This document shows positions 17,601-30,923 of a stretch of 64,000 nucleotides of DNA, one piece after another. The notes under the pieces were generated by a model that was given only the letters and a program-made list of their open reading frames with translations, was not told the DNA's origin and did no database searches. Where the stretch lies: contig CAUJGJ010000040.1 in the NCBI GenBank assembly GCA_963170055.1, forward strand, positions 288,801 to 352,800, given 5' to 3'. The position numbers and the translations under genes were made by a program. Source of the stretch: Halisarca cf. caerulea. Taxonomy: Eukaryota > Porifera > Demospongiae > Chondrillida > Halisarcidae. Position 1 is the first letter of the stretch. Each line of letters opens with the position of its first letter.

Positions 17601-20600
17601 CAAGTAGAGTTCTTCATAGTTGTCTTTGGGATAAACACGTCTGTAAACAATAAAGTGCACATACATGATCATTGTTCATGGGATTATTCAATGAACTTAA
17701 TACAAAAATCACACAACCAAGTTTGTTATTGCATTCTGACTTATTATGACTTCCACGTGGGTCCCTGTGCATTGGATCATAGACCTACGTATGTATCTAC
17801 CACATACACAATACAAGTTTAAAAACTCTGCATGTATGTACATAAGGATGTATGCCCTAGGCGGAAGTTAGAAACTTAACATATTAGAATACTTAACAGA
17901 ATAAATAATATCCTTACCTAAAGTGACCCATATTCCTTTCTTCATGCGATGCTAGTTTTTCCACCATTCTTCTGTGATCATCACTACTCATTACAAATAA
18001 AAAAGAAGTAGTATAAAGCTTCAATCCACTTCGTAATGCTGTAATGCATGCTATGTGCATGATATGTACATCAGGGCTTCAGTTAGGGGTGGGGGCATCC
18101 CCCTGAAAATTAAGGTAACCTTATTTTTGTTTAAAGAGGTAAATTTGAATGCAGAACTAAACTCGACACAAATAAGGAATATACAAGGAGAATGCAGTGT
18201 TTAAGAACCTAAATAACTATTCTTCTACCTTTTCTGCTCCACATACGTATCTACAATCTCTTCAAGGTCACAATCTTGCCAAGTGTCTGGGGATTCAATG
18301 GCTACTTTCATAAGGAGTGAAAGGCTGGTGTCACATAAGAGGCTGCATAGACAAGATTCTATTAACTTTGTTTGAGAGAAGCTTCTCTCTACAGAGGCAG
18401 TGGCAACAGGAATGGACAGATTGATGGTTGCAAGTGTGCTCAAGTTATGAAAAGTTAGGTGTTGAGTGTCAGATCAATACCAGAAATCTAGTCATCTCAT
18501 CATGTATTTGAGAACTACAAATGAGTCTGAAAATGCACCAGAAGTGATCTCAGAGGGTATAAAATTCAAATTTGTATGGGGGGGGATGCCCCTAGACTTG
18601 GTTCCCCCCATAGAAGGTGCACAATTGCATGCACTCCCTTCACACACCCCAACACATTTCTTTCCTAAGTATAATTTGCCCCCTTGCCCTTTTTCTAAAT
18701 GAAACCTGTACGTATGTATATATATCAGAATGTAGAAGAATGCATTCACTTACACTTTTCAACCTAATATTAGTTGCTTCATAATTTGTCATGATACACT
18801 TAATGAATTTGATGAAAAAAGGTAAAAGCTGGAAAATTTTAAAAGTGTACTAGTTATGTGCATACATACGTATTACTGTACAACATACATGTATGTATTG
18901 TACGTACACTACACAGTTCTGTCTATTTCATCATAAGAAAATAAAATGAAGGTACATAATTGCAGTCATTTCAGCAACCACTGTATATTTGAAGAATATT
19001 ATGTCATTGTAAAAAAGTCCAATTTAAATTTCTGAGAATTAGACACACGTGGATGGATCTCAATTTGACAGAATGTAAAGTAAAAGATAAAGTGGATAGT
19101 GATTATTACAGTATACTGTACTGTAAACTGTAAATAAAATGAAAAAGTGTAGCACATGTATTGTGTACAAGGCACAAGCCACCTTTGTTGTTTCCAGGCA
19201 ACAATCAAAACTTAAAGCAATACTGAAACTCACACACTCATTTTTGATCTTCTTGGATTTATAGATCTATCTTCAATTAGCTTTCGCTGCTGTTCAGCAT
19301 ACTTACGCTTGCTCATAACATGCCAGGGAATCAGGTTGAGAGCATCACATAAGAGACTTTCTTTCAAATCTTTGTCCAAAGGTGCATCAGTGTGAAAGCT
19401 AGGCGACAAGTTTACCTATGAAAACACAAATGATATAGCTACAGTGCATGTTTAGAGTTGTCCACCAAGATTATCTTTTGGATTCAAGCTGAAAACACAT
19501 ACGTGTACTCATTACAATTAAGAAATTGCCAGGAAAACACTACCTGTGTATCAAAAGGACCCTGAGTATGCACTAAAAGCTACATTTTTCTCAGGGACAA
19601 TCACAACCAATAACTGTTATCTTTGAATATAACACTTGTGAAACAAGTATGCTTGACTCACACATTTGTATAAGATGAAAAGTATAATGATGTACTACTG
19701 TCAACTCACAAACTTGGCATAAAATCCAAAAGATGCACATTGTGCAATAGACAACAAAGCATACATTTACAGGCATGTACAAACCTCTAACAGCCAAGGC
19801 TTCAATTTGTAATCTAGCATGACATCAAATCCTAGAATTTCAAAGCAAGCACTGTTGTCTGGTGTTCGGTGAGGGAAGCATGATGCATAATTATGCCTCA
19901 ACGCAGGGTGACAAGATATAAGAGTCTTTATAATCACATCCTGCAAAAAACAACTTGTCATGGTTAAACATAGACTTTCTAGATACAGTACGTACATGGT
20001 ATAGAAACTTAGAACAGAACACAAAATGTGCATGTTAAATGATACAAATTATGTAAGCAAATTTGCCTAGCTGACAAAAGAAAGCCTTGTATTCATGACT
20101 ATCAGTCAACCCAACTTTTCTTGCCTGCAGTTCATCGGCTGAACTGACTTGTGAGCAACAATATATATGGCAACCAGTATTTCAACCACTGAGTACGATT
20201 AGTAGGTTGTTGTCTATTTATCTGTACAAACTGACGTGCGTAATTTGTCCAGACAAATAGACAACAACCTACTAATGCTCAGCATGTCAACTAACTTCTA
20301 TCAACACTGAGTATGATATACAGCAGTACACATACACAGTTGGAACTACTGTGTAGAAACAGTTTTGGATATATGTATATGGTAAAAATGCAAGTTGTAA
20401 GTGAACAAAAGGAAAACACGATCATGGTGTGGGATGCACAGCAAATGAGTATATGGTTTGCAGACATGTATATGATCTGCCCTACTTCATTCTTCAGAGG
20501 CAGTGCTTGAGTGTAAAAATAGCTGTGACACATGCATATAGCACACTTGAAAGATATGTATAAATGTGTACATATTAAGTGATTAGAGGTATGGTTACCT

Positions 20601-23600
20601 CTATTTGAATCCAAATTCTTTCCACGTCGTAACCCTTTTCTTGAAGACAATGCATAACTGATGATATTCGCCTAAATATATAAAAATCATAATACAAGAA
20701 CACAAAAGTCTTATACTCATAAGACATCCCATATATACGTATATATATACGTATTCAACAATATTTTTCATCTATGAACATACAATTCTTATTGACAAAC
20801 AGAGTGTACGTAAGTTTCAGTTCAACATACAGATTTCATAAAGAGCTCCATGCTTTGAATGCTGTTTACATGCTTACATACTGTATGTGTAATGAGCTAC
20901 GTACAGACACAATACGTACAGTATGTTTACACACATACGTACATACCTTTTGCTCCCAGAGTCATCATCCCTTATAAAGTTTTCACTTCTTTTATTAATG
21001 GCATAGTTCGTCAAGTGCATATACACATCTGACTATATGAACGTGCATAGGAATAGAAATCAAACATGATAATGAAGTTGCACTTACAGTGTAAGTGGTA
21101 GGCACGTGTGGTAAAGTAAGAGATGAGACAGATGAACAACAGTTGTACATGCACAAGAAGCAATTATGCACCGTACGTACATATATTAAACTGAGATGAA
21201 CAAACAAGCTATCAGTAAAACTTAGTATGTACATCACCACAGTATTACTAAAGTAGGCTACGAATCAAGCAGCTGAAGCCTATATGGAGAGTCATCTTGC
21301 TGGATCACGTTAGGCCTTATAAATGCAGAATGAGTTCGAGGAGATTGTAAATCCTAGCATAAACCAGGCCATCAGTTGATGTATGATTTCTTGTGTACAT
21401 AATACATAATAATATTATTGCAATACATACATAATACATAATATGTGATACACATGTTGTAACACTATTATGCTGCAACCTCTTGAACAACAATGTGCTA
21501 TAAACGAGGACCTAGTCTAGTTTCAATCAAGGAAGTAGTCTAGGTCCACATCATATCAGGCTAATTCTCACTCACCATATTGCTTGAAACAGGCTGATGA
21601 TAAGCAGTGGTGGCAAATCGAGCTAGGCCATCCTTATAAACACATATCCTTAGGGGATCACAAGATGTGACAAGAACATACAGTCTAAAATCAAACTTGA
21701 AGCCATCAAGAAGAAACGGCTGCAGGAGGTACGTAAATACATATAATAGTCTGAAAAAGACCAAAATTTCATAACTCAGTACAGGAATATAATATACCAC
21801 CCACAGTACTGTCAAGAAGGCTACAGTAGTTGGAATCTTGCAGCCTATACTATGGATAATGCACATTTTTGCACAACAAAGAAGAAACCATACTCCTATA
21901 TTATTTCTAACAACAGATAAGATCATTAACTGTGTCCCCTAGTAATCGCTACATCTTTATTTTATATTCACCAAACATACATACGTAGTAGGCTGGGTAA
22001 TCGCTCTGGGAAGATTCTGTGTGAACTTAGCAAGAAAAATGAATAGTCTTTCTAAAGTATAACAGCTACTTATCAATGTATGTAAGTAAGTTGGTGCCAT
22101 CACATGTACCGTTTACGTACAATTACGCATTAAATGTGTGCACATACAGTATTATATACAATGTACAGTAAAAGATGACAGCTCCAGGGCTAAACAATAG
22201 TGGTCCCCACAGAGAAGTACGTACGTAGTTTACATAAAAGGGTGCACTAGTAGGCATATGAACCAGTCAAACAGTGGTCTCTATAGACTGGTGTCCCTGT
22301 ATAAAGTAAAGGTGGTCTTTTAGACAGGTTTCACCATATTATGTGCATTGTATGTATGGATTATATGCACTCCAAACCAAGACATACGTATTTGTGTACT
22401 TGTACACTAGATACGTGCAGTATGTATGCACAATGTCATATACACACATGTACATACGTACATACTGTATGTACCTTTCCAATATATTGCTGACATACCA
22501 CATGCTCGCCTCTGTTGATACCCTAACAACATCCAAATGGTAAAAATAGTTAAAAATGCAAAATTTACACAGGCACAGATACCTACGTTTATATAATATT
22601 ATGCTATAAACAGATTCGCACCATTATGCAATTAGTACAATATGGCAATACATATTCAGCCCCTGTTGTAATCTAAAAATACGCACTTCAGTTCATAAGT
22701 AAATTCCAGCATAGTTCATACATTTGCCAAGTGATGACAAGTGGAGCAGGTACACTGCATCACACTCATAGAACAGGGATTTCATTAACTAATTCCTTAC
22801 AATGATTATTACACTGTAGTTGTTGTACAAGCAATAAGACAAATGTGGGTTACATGTATTGTAATGAGTAAAAAGGTTGAAGGCCTACAATCGACTTACA
22901 GTGCAGTCAGACATGAAGGTAGAAATAAGGGTTTGATAACATTGAGTATGTTTGTTTATGTAGTCGATAGTCAAATTGAATTGTTGGAAACGAATTTCGC
23001 AGATTGACAAACCAGTTGAAATAAAAGTGCATTGCAACAGATGTTCGGGTGAACTAGTGTCTCAGCTTGAATCATGTGCCAAATCGTCTATTACTGAAGT
23101 GGCTGTAAATTAACTTTGTTCAACAAGATCAATTCTGCAACTGAACTCACTTTAACATTTCTAGTAAGAAATATGCCCTTTCCTTGAGCTCCATTGTCAG
23201 GTTTAACAATAAATGTCATATTCTTCTTGGATTGAGCGTATGATTCGAGTTCACTGAAGCTATGAAACATAGAAAGCCACTAGTAAGCCACCATTGTTTG
23301 AATCACATTAGGTTCAATATTTTTAGCATGTGTAATTCAGCAGAGTAGAAAGTGAATGCTGAGCTATAAAACATAGATGGTTTTTCCAAGAATTAAAATC
23401 ATTTTTAGCTGCAACCAAACCTTGACAATGGGGCAGTAGAAGAAAAGATACTTGAACTGATACAAGTATCAGCGAACCATGATATTGCAAATACAATTAT
23501 TTGAGTATGTTCAATGGACAAAATCCACACCAACTACATGCGTATGTACGTATATACATGCATAATATTCAAATCAGCAATATATTGGAAGCGTTTGTAT

Positions 23601-24752
23601 GCATTTCATAAACAGTGTCTGTGACAGCATTATACTGTAAAGAAAAGTTAAACAGTAGTTCACAGTACAGTAGTTTACAGCAGGTCAGTAGTATTGCTGT
23701 TCACAGTACCGGGTTACTAATAATAACTACATGTACACAATACGGTACTAATAATAACTACACAATACGGTGTAGCTTCATAAATCAACTACCCCAACTC
23801 AATAATACTCAATACAGTGAAGCCTCTCTAAACTGAGCCCTCTGTAATCCGGAACCCTCTCTAAACTGGATGTGCTTTCAAGTCCTGCTCTCTATATCTG
23901 CTGTACATATAGAACCTCACTAATGTGGGAGTCTCTCTAAACCAAACCTTTTCTTTGGTCCCTAGGGTGTTCGGTTTAGAGAGGTTACACTGTACAATAT
24001 GTTCAAATAACAAAGAAATTACATAAGAGACAAATACAAGTACTGGAGCACTTACTCTGCTGGTAGACACCAGGTTCTAGGGAAGAAGTGATAGTCTGCA
24101 GGGAATAATTTCCTCATTCTATTCATGTTTCGTGCTAAAGAATCTTTCCTGCATATCTCGTTCATTCCAGGGAAGTGATTTATCTTCTACAGGGGAGTAC
24201 AATGATTTTAAAGAATGCAATATGTACAGATGTTAGTCTGGCATGGCTAGACCAACAGAAACAACAAAAACTATAACCACATTCAGTTTGGTTTAGGTAT
24301 AACATTATCTTAGCTATATAACACAAACACATGTACACACTAATTAGAAGTGACGGTGCTAGAGTAGGTAACTGCGGATTACCTGATAAGGTTTTATCTC
24401 CATAGATTTGTCAATAGAAATTGAACAATCCGACCACAACAGACTGACATCGCTACTCTCATTTGATATTTTAAAGCCAAATCTTCTTGCCATTCTCTTT
24501 ACTGTTGAAGAGTGTAAACGAATAGTACGCAATGAAGTACGAAATATGATACAAGGTACAGGTATGTAGCTCACCACTTTGATACTTGCAAGCCATCAGA
24601 TTTATTGTTAAAATGCTGTAAAGCAATCACAAATTGGACTCAAGAGTATGTTTTTTTGCAAACTCGAGAAAAACATACCGCTTTCTCCTTCTACTGACTT
24701 TGTCGACTTCTGACGGCGCCTTTTCGCCGGCCTGCAATTGGCTTTCGGCCAT
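14643..24752 (-). CDS. TTLL6: Tubulin polyglutamylase of the TTLL6/TTLL13 type
   Basis: Fifteen exons join in phase (high to low): 24679-24752, 24575-24615, 24383-24501, 24056-24186, 23151-23259, 22475-22522, 21576-21719, 20947-21032, 20599-20671, 19785-19940, 19234-19415, 17918-17986, 17527-17640, 15834-16008 and 14682-14855, giving 565 codons. Family sequence: [50 protein letters not shown] (ATP-grasp), [41 protein letters not shown] and [16 protein letters not shown]. The enzyme ligates glutamate side chains onto tubulin in cilia and axonemes. A conserved tail motif near [10 protein letters not shown] supports the TTLL6/13 subgroup; the symbol is nearest-family. The intron after 15834 appears to use a GC donor (CAG|GCAAGT). 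The 3' end is uncertain: after exon 15 either read-through stops at 14643 or a GTATGT donor leads to unseen exons. Confidence 0.9.
16339..16360. repeat. (TA)11 tract
   Basis: A short pure TA microsatellite inside a TTLL intron. Confidence 0.8.
18072..18708. mobile_element. Internally deleted hAT element
   Basis: Left end CAGGGCTTCAGTTAGG and right end CTAAATGAAACCTG are inverted repeats of the same type as the element at 2509-3096. Flanks TACAT and TACGT agree at four of five bases, hinting at a short target duplication. The interior retains a minus-strand hAT transposase carboxy-terminal piece. It sits in a TTLL intron. Confidence 0.7.
18225..18443 (-). pseudogene. hAT transposase carboxy-terminal fragment
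   Basis: About 72 residues on the minus strand contain [20 protein letters not shown], the hallmark of the hAT carboxy-terminal dimerisation domain, followed by a leucine-rich stretch and a terminator. The catalytic part of the transposase is missing, so it is a relic. It reads towards the left terminus of the enclosing element, as expected for the 3' end of such a gene. Confidence 0.85.
20198..20276. repeat. Hairpin with 27-bp arms in a TTLL intron
   Basis: ATTAGTAGGTTGTTGTCTAT... at 20198-20224 is mirrored at 20250-20276 with one mismatch around a 25-base loop. Weaker pairing extends outward (CTGAG and CTCAG). Confidence 0.85.
23813..23994. mobile_element. MITE-like element with TACAGTGAAGCC ends
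   Basis: TACAGTGAAGCCTCTCTAAA at the left is mirrored by TTTAGAGAGGTTACACTGTA at the right. TA-bounded and non-coding, it fits a pogo/Tc1-derived MITE. Confidence 0.6.
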
Positions 24753-25560
24753 GATGTAGATACGATCACTATGGCAGCGAAATTGTCGTATGAATATCAT
24801 TAAGTATGCCTCGCGATAGTGTCTACAACTCAACCCTGCAATTTTCATTCGATTTGACTATAGACGTATATAATATGTAATCATTACTACAAACACCATG
24901 GAAACATTAAAATGGAGGATTTCATTGTGAAAAAGCAAAAAAATATTATGCAATTAATAATGCCAATTGGAAAACAATTTGGATAAGGTACTCACCAATA
25001 GGATCCATTGGCAGTATATCAGGTTCTCAAACAAAACAGTGAAATTGTATACTGTGGTGGATTTTTTTATGAGATTGAGAGTACCATTACCCTAGTGCAA
25101 AAAATTGATGTGGTTTTGTAAAAACATTGAAGTGAAGAACTCCTGCATGATCTTGGAAATCTCATGCTTTGACATTTGTAACAGGATTGAATTGAAGAGC
25201 TAGTGTCTGTACTCACCCCATCTTATAGTCCGGCGTAGCTCAGACCCAATCTCGCTCGGCCATTTTCAGGGACTGACGTCAGTCACGGCGAGCTTGGGTC
25301 TGGCTACGTGGGACTACCCATCTTACATACAAAAGTAAAATCCTACTTAAGTTATGTCCAATGGTTGATATGCTTAAATCACGTTCAGATGTATATATGT
25401 ATTATCATTTTTATTGTTATCATTATAAAATGTACTTATATGACAATAACAATAATAATAATGACTACAACACTATGCAATTGACATAGAAACGAAGACA
25501 ATAATAAAAGCAATAATGACAATAATGATAATATATTAAGCAAAATGCAAGCATACATAA
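24753..25560. other. 5' flank of the TTLL gene
   Basis: Contains the presumed TTLL promoter next to 24752 and a short inverted-repeat insert at 25226-25316. No other gene is visible. The right end becomes rich in AATAAT-type simple sequence (25440-25540). Confidence 0.5.
25226..25316. repeat. Short TAGTC inverted-repeat element, 91 bp
   Basis: TAGTCCGGCGTAGCTCAGAC is mirrored by GTCTGGCTACGTGGGACTA, with inner GCTCGG/GGCGAGC pairing, so nearly the whole unit folds. Relatives are at 32917-32993 and 57340-57392. Confidence 0.7.
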
Positions 25561-25564
25561 TTGG

Positions 25565-27540
25565 CTGCCTCCCTACTGCTCAAAGAAGCAGTGAGCCTCA
25601 TCTGGTCTTGCTGATGAGATGAGAGAGCCCAACACTGACAGAGCATTGCCTCTTTGGATGGTGATAGAGATCCTTTGGATGAGGAACTCAAGAGATCTGT
25701 GGTCACCCGTAGCTGTGTTCAGCCTCTGACTAAGGTTTCTGAAGAAATCTTGGGCTCGTGGACCAAAAGGGCCAAGCGTCTCAACTGCGATTGGGATGAA
25801 CAGATAGGATGAGCCCAGCTGGGCATACTTGCTTGTCTTGAGTGCTTCTGCATGAGCTGCCGCATTACCAGGTTCTGAGATGGATCGATGCAGGTTGGAA
25901 GCACAGAAGGTGTCAGTGCAAGTAGGATCCCACACAAGGAACTTTCCTTGTGATCAGGGGACCATAGACATACCATCAGGTTGTTTACCATCTGATCTGT
26001 GCATTTCTGAGGGCTCCAAACGTGATTCAAAGGGATGTTTGACGCGACTAAGGAGCAGAGAATGATGTCATTGGATCGTTATGGTGTGGACGTCTGCTTT
26101 GAATATGTTGGCAACTCAAGTCATGGGTGGCAAGTTGATAAACCTCACTGCTACAGAAGTTGCATTTGTGGGGTTGACAAAGCAGGGCACCAAGTCTAAG
26201 ACCTACAGCAATACGTAGTTCATCATTAGACAAGTGAAGCCTTAGTGATGACACAGGCATGGCATTAAGCCAAACTCCGGACTCTTTTGAACTTGCAGCT
26301 AAAAGATGTGCCCTGGATTGAGAATCATCGCAGTTGGAGAGTAGGAATTCCTGTTGGAATTGAACTCTTGGCTTGTCCCATGACTTTTGAACATGGGAAA
26401 TTCCCATGTCTGGCTGAGGAGTGTCTGATGGAAGACCCTCCCTCCAATTGGATAATGCCAAGTCCCGTTCCTTGTAAGTGATGGTGGGAAGGTGAGGGGG
26501 AGGAAGTTGCTGCATAAGCACAGATGCTCCATCAGCTGAGGCCAAAAAGGCAGACGGTGCAAGATGGGCAGTGCTTCTTATCCCAAGATCACCAGAGCCC
26601 ACTGGGAGAGGGGCTTGTAGCCAAGCTGATTCCTCACTGTGGAAGTGGATGTTTGTCATGTGAGAGACGATGGACATTCTCTGGTTGTTGAAAAAAAGAC
26701 TGGATGTTGGGAGACAAAGATGCCGGAGAGGTATGTAAGATATGAAGCAGTTTTAGGATAGCGAATGAGTGTTGAAGAAGGATAATAGCATCATGGGACT
26801 GTAGATGGCAAAGACGCTCACCTATTAACTTCAGCTGGTTTGTCTTATTCTTGAGGCATTCATTCACTGAGTTTGCATCACCGCGAGGAGGGAACCTGGA
26901 AGGGTGGCTTGGCTAGGGTTGACAAACTACAGGTCTGGTAATGAAGACAATAATGAATCTGTTGATATCTGGTTGTACATGGCTGATGAACTTGGACTTT
27001 TCCACATTCAAATGTATACCTAGATCTTTGCCCATCTCTTTGATTTCCCTTAGATCGCTGGAAATATTAGCAAGATTACCCCCAATTGTGCCATCATCTA
27101 AGTAAAAAACTATGAACTCCGACCTGAGACTGGCTATCAATCTGTGAATGGTGATGTATGCAGAGTAGTAGCGAGCCCAGGGGGTCGCCCTGCTGGACCC
27201 CTTCTGAAGACATTACTTCAATGTCATCCTACTAGGTGGGAGATCAGGAGTGAAATTGCTGACAGCTGCAAGCATTTTGTCCTGCCTTATGGAGTTGAAA
27301 GCATTTGCAAAATCAATTTTTAAAAACCATGATGTTGTGGTAAATTACTTAGGAAAATTCTTGCAGCATAAACAGCCGCTTCAATTCCTCTGCATGGGGA
27401 TCGACGCCAAACCCAAGCTGGGCAGGGGCTAAAAGTTGTGGAATAGACTTCAATGCATGGAGACTGGCACATTTGGCTGCGAGCCTTCTAAAGATACATC
27501 TGATAGCGATTGGGTGTATCCCTCCACTCTTCTTCTGTAG
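25565..27540 (-). pseudogene. Reverse-transcriptase retroelement, 5'-truncated and degenerate
   Basis: The minus strand reads, across several frames with stops and shifts, a retroelement polyprotein. In order: LQKKSGGIHPIAIRC, LGFGVDPHAEELKRL, a motif-A-like stretch ending FNSIRQDKML, EGVQQGDPLG (motif B), FYLDDGTIGG (motif C, catalytic Asp pair), a linker domain, a CNFC...H...C zinc-knuckle, then SDGKQPDGMS, FLVWDPTCTDT and a conserved tail to FLIQRISITIQRGNA. PDG followed by WD resembles the PD...D core of restriction-like endonucleases carried by some non-LTR retrotransposons; that reading is inference. A TGA replaces the tryptophan expected before SQGKFLVWD. It begins abruptly beside an ATT-rich tract, consistent with 5' truncation. 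The clade is undetermined. Confidence 0.8.
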
Positions 27541-28164
27541 GGCAATGTTATTATGTTGTTATAATTATTATTGTTATTATTATTATTATGATAATGATCG
27601 ATGGAGAAACAAAAAAGAACAACAAGCTCTTACAACATACATACATGCAACAAAATACAGATACAATGATGATAATGATGATAATGATGATGATAAGTGT
27701 TATGATCTCCGTTGCCATCCAGGTTGGTAATACAACCTCAGTGATTGGATCCCTCCCTGTCACAGTCAGTGACAACTTTGCTCACTAATGTATCATGCAC
27801 TGTATGTGGGTGGGTGAGTGTGTATCTTCAACTGTATGTTTATAGTATATGTGAGGGTTTAGGACATATAATTTTTTCTTCTCTTTGATCCTGTCTCATG
27901 CAGTTTATTATTATTATAATTATAGTATTATTATAATGATGATTATTAATTAATTTCTTTATTATATGCAATAATGAAATGAATACAACAAAAAGTAAAA
28001 TGAGAACAAAGAGTACCACATGATAACATAGATTACTAATCACAAACACAAACAAAAATGGCTAAACACATAATAATATAAACACAAACAAATATTGATA
28101 AACACACAAATTAAACAAAAAAAATTTAATAATATACTAATCACAAGCACAGAAATCACATGCA

Positions 28165-28699
28165 TTACTGGACAAAAGAACAGAGGCAGCGTTTCCACAC
28201 TGGACGGCAACAGCGATTCTTTGTAGCAAAAATGCCTGCTGCTGGGTCATCGGGTCCAAGGTTGTGGTGATGAACTGCTGGTCGAGCTAGGTCTTGAATG
28301 GTGGCTTTGGTCTGCTCACCACGTAAAAGCTCCCTAGGTCTCAACTGCCACAGGCATGAAGATGTGGGTTGATTCCAGATGGAGTACTTGGCATGCTTCT
28401 TGTTTTCTGCATCATTGGAAAGGGAGTTGTTACTCTTGTAGTCAAAGATGGTGGCATGGGCATGCCCCACCCTTATCACATGTCCTCTCAGCAAAGATCT
28501 CTTTCACAAAGATTTCTTTCTCTATCATCAGCCAAAATGATGCTTCTTCTTGGCTGTCCACCTTGCCACTTAAAGCCATTCTATGATCATCCATCATGTG
28601 CCTTCGAGGATCCCATTCTGTCCACTCCAGCAATACCCCACCATCAATCACCCAATGTGTTACCGAGGGATACATCCACTGATCTGAGTGACAGCTCAC
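28165..28699 (-). pseudogene. Unassigned frameshifted ORF pair, probably repeat-derived
   Basis: Two minus-strand frames overlap at 28442-28494. The first (28699 to 28442) includes VTHWVIDGGVLLEWTEWDP and FWLMIEKEIFVKEIFAERTC; the second (28494 to 28165) includes CLWQLRPRELLRGEQTK and VWKRCLCSF. Both look protein-like and may be one ORF broken by a frameshift. I do not recognise the family. Its position between two retroelement copies suggests transposon origin. Confidence 0.35.
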
Positions 28700-28905
28700 A
28701 TGATTATATTTATTATTGGATTATTTTTATTATTATTATAATTATTATGATATAGCTGAACCTTGTGAAGATTAGTAATAACAAGTAATTTGAGTTAAAA
28801 ACTCATGGGGGCTGCCGCCCCACGCACTCGAATCACTTGCAAAGCATTGGAGTGTAAGTGCACAGCTGAACATTCATTGAACATACTGTTTATTGTAACT
28901 GGACG

Positions 28906-28953
28906 ATTGTTTTGAAAACAATTGCCATATTTGGCAATTGTTTTCAAAACAAT
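28906..28953. repeat. Perfect hairpin with 21-bp arms
   Basis: ATTGTTTTGAAAACAATTGCC pairs exactly with 28933-28953 around ATATTT. Each arm also contains the inner palindrome ATTGTTTTGAAAACAAT. Confidence 0.9.
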
Positions 28954-29036
28954 TCCTATAACTCATTCCTGTATAAATTCATACTTCTCTATTACTATTA
29001 TATAAATTCTCTATTATAAGACTTTTCTTCAAATCC

Positions 29037-29039
<3 letters not shown>

Positions 29040-29121
<82 letters not shown>

Positions 29122-29142
29122 TATATATATATATATATACAC

Positions 29143-29234
<92 letters not shown>

Positions 29235-29250
29235 TATATATATATCGGAG
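29040..29250. repeat. (TA)n microsatellite
   Basis: About 210 bp of TA repeats with rare C or G interruptions. It produces spurious Tyr-Ile open frames. Confidence 0.95.
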
Positions 29251-29664
29251 GTAGGAGCATTACACACCGGAAGTCCAAATGAAAACAATATAGGGGCTGC
29301 CACAGGCAGCCCCTAAAAATTACAAATAATTATACTAATAATGAATATTATATAATACTGATAATTATTCAAATGAGAAAAAGTGAATACATGATACAGT
29401 GATGAAAATAATATATTGTTATTTATATTATTATATAATTATAAAATTACACAATAATAATAACCATGATGACATGCAAAAACACACATACATGCACATT
29501 ACATATAGTTAGTTCGATGTACCAACCGGCACATGAGTACCAAGGATGGACAAAGCATTCCCACATTATTATGATTGCTGCCATTAATATTATCTTAATA
29601 GTGTTTCCATTATTTATTTGCATTCCCTTCTTATATTGAACGTATATCCTTATTTTATTATTAT

Positions 29665-30923
29665 ATGACCGCCTGTGCCACTTGGAATCACATGATGCAC
29701 TCACCCCGCTAAAGCATGCTTTAGCTATCCCAAAACTATACTCCATATCCTGCGCAGTTCACCTGCCTTTCGCTCCCAAGTTTTGGATTTGTATGACGAC
29801 ACACTGGCAAACATAGTCTCACAGATTACCAACAACAATATTCAAACTGATGATCCAGCTTGGTTGCAGGCATCATTACCTGTGGGACATGGAGGTTTAG
29901 GAATAAGGAGTGCTGCTCGATCATCTTACCCCGTCTGCTTTCTTAGCTTCTGCTGATGCAGCCTCTAGCATTGTTAGCCAGCTACTTCCAATCACCATAG
30001 ATTCCAGTGTGTACCCTGAGTGTGAAGTAGCCCTGTCTACTTGGAAGGAGAGTGTGACCCCTAATACTGAACCACCAGTGCCCCCCTCTTCGATCACATC
30101 ACCAGAAATCTTGGGATTTGCCATGTATTGTAGCTCGTTGGGACTCTCTCTACAGCAACGCAGATACACCACAAACCACAGCCCGTCTCTTAGCTGCTTT
30201 GTCAAAGGAGTCAGGAGCATGACTCAATGCCTTGCCTTGTTCTGCACTAGGACTCAGGATGTCCAACGACACTGTGCGTATTACCACGGGCCTACAATTA
30301 GGTACACCCTTGTGTCAACCACATATTTGTGTCCAGTGCAACCGTGAGGTATCATCATTTGGCCTTCATGGCCTTAGCTGCCTGAAAAGCCAAGGTCGAC
30401 ACTCTCGACATTTTGACCTCAATTGCATTATCCACCTCTCTCTGCATTCGGCAAAAAACCTCGCAAAAATCCCATCCAAACTTGAACCTTCTGGCTTGTC
30501 AACCTCCACTCGAGCCTCCACTTGATCCCGACCAGATGGTTTATCTTTGACCCCATGGTCCAGAGGCAAGTTCCTGGTTTGGGATGCTACGTGCACAGAC
30601 ACATTCTGTGCCTCCAACATTGCCCGCACCAGCTCAGAGCCAAGGCGTGCAACCGCCCATGCAGAATCAGAGAAGTTGAAGACTTACAGAGTGTCTCCCA
30701 TCTCTGTAGGGCATATTGTTTTGTTCCTGCTGGAGTGGAGACCACTGGCGTGTTTGGCCCACAAGCTCATGCCTTCCTCAAGGAACTTGGTCGGCGCCTC
30801 AGGGATGTATCTGGAGACCAATTGTCCTACACCTACCTTGTGCAACGGATCTCTGTTGCCATCCAGAGAGGAAATGCGGTTGCGGTCATGGGTTCCATGA
30901 AGCTGAACTTTACGTCACCATAG
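29665..30923 (+). pseudogene. Second copy of the reverse-transcriptase retroelement, 3' part
   Basis: The plus strand carries the post-RT part of the element found inverted at 25565-27540. Shared landmarks: RLCHLESHDALT, LPVGHGGLGIRSAA, PSAFLASADAAS, a CVQCN...H...C knuckle, GRHSRHFDLN, RPDGLSLTPW, FLVWDATCTDTF and LVQRISVAIQRGNAVAVMGS. Here the tryptophan in the PW motif is intact, unlike the first copy. Frameshifts near 29930, 30230, 30520 and 30690 and in-frame stops kill it. The RT catalytic region is absent. The two copies face each other about 2.1 kb apart. Confidence 0.8.

Larger units (their letters stand above)
27541..29664. other. AT-rich inter-repeat region
   Basis: Holds ATT and GAT simple repeats (27555-27695), an unassigned minus-strand ORF pair (28165-28699), a clean hairpin (28906-28953), a long TA tract (29040-29250) and a short GGGGCTGCC palindrome near 29293. 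No host gene is evident. Confidence 0.5.

Noticed and set aside
28979..29303. Tyr-Ile repeat open frames
   Set aside because: Produced by the (TA)n microsatellite.
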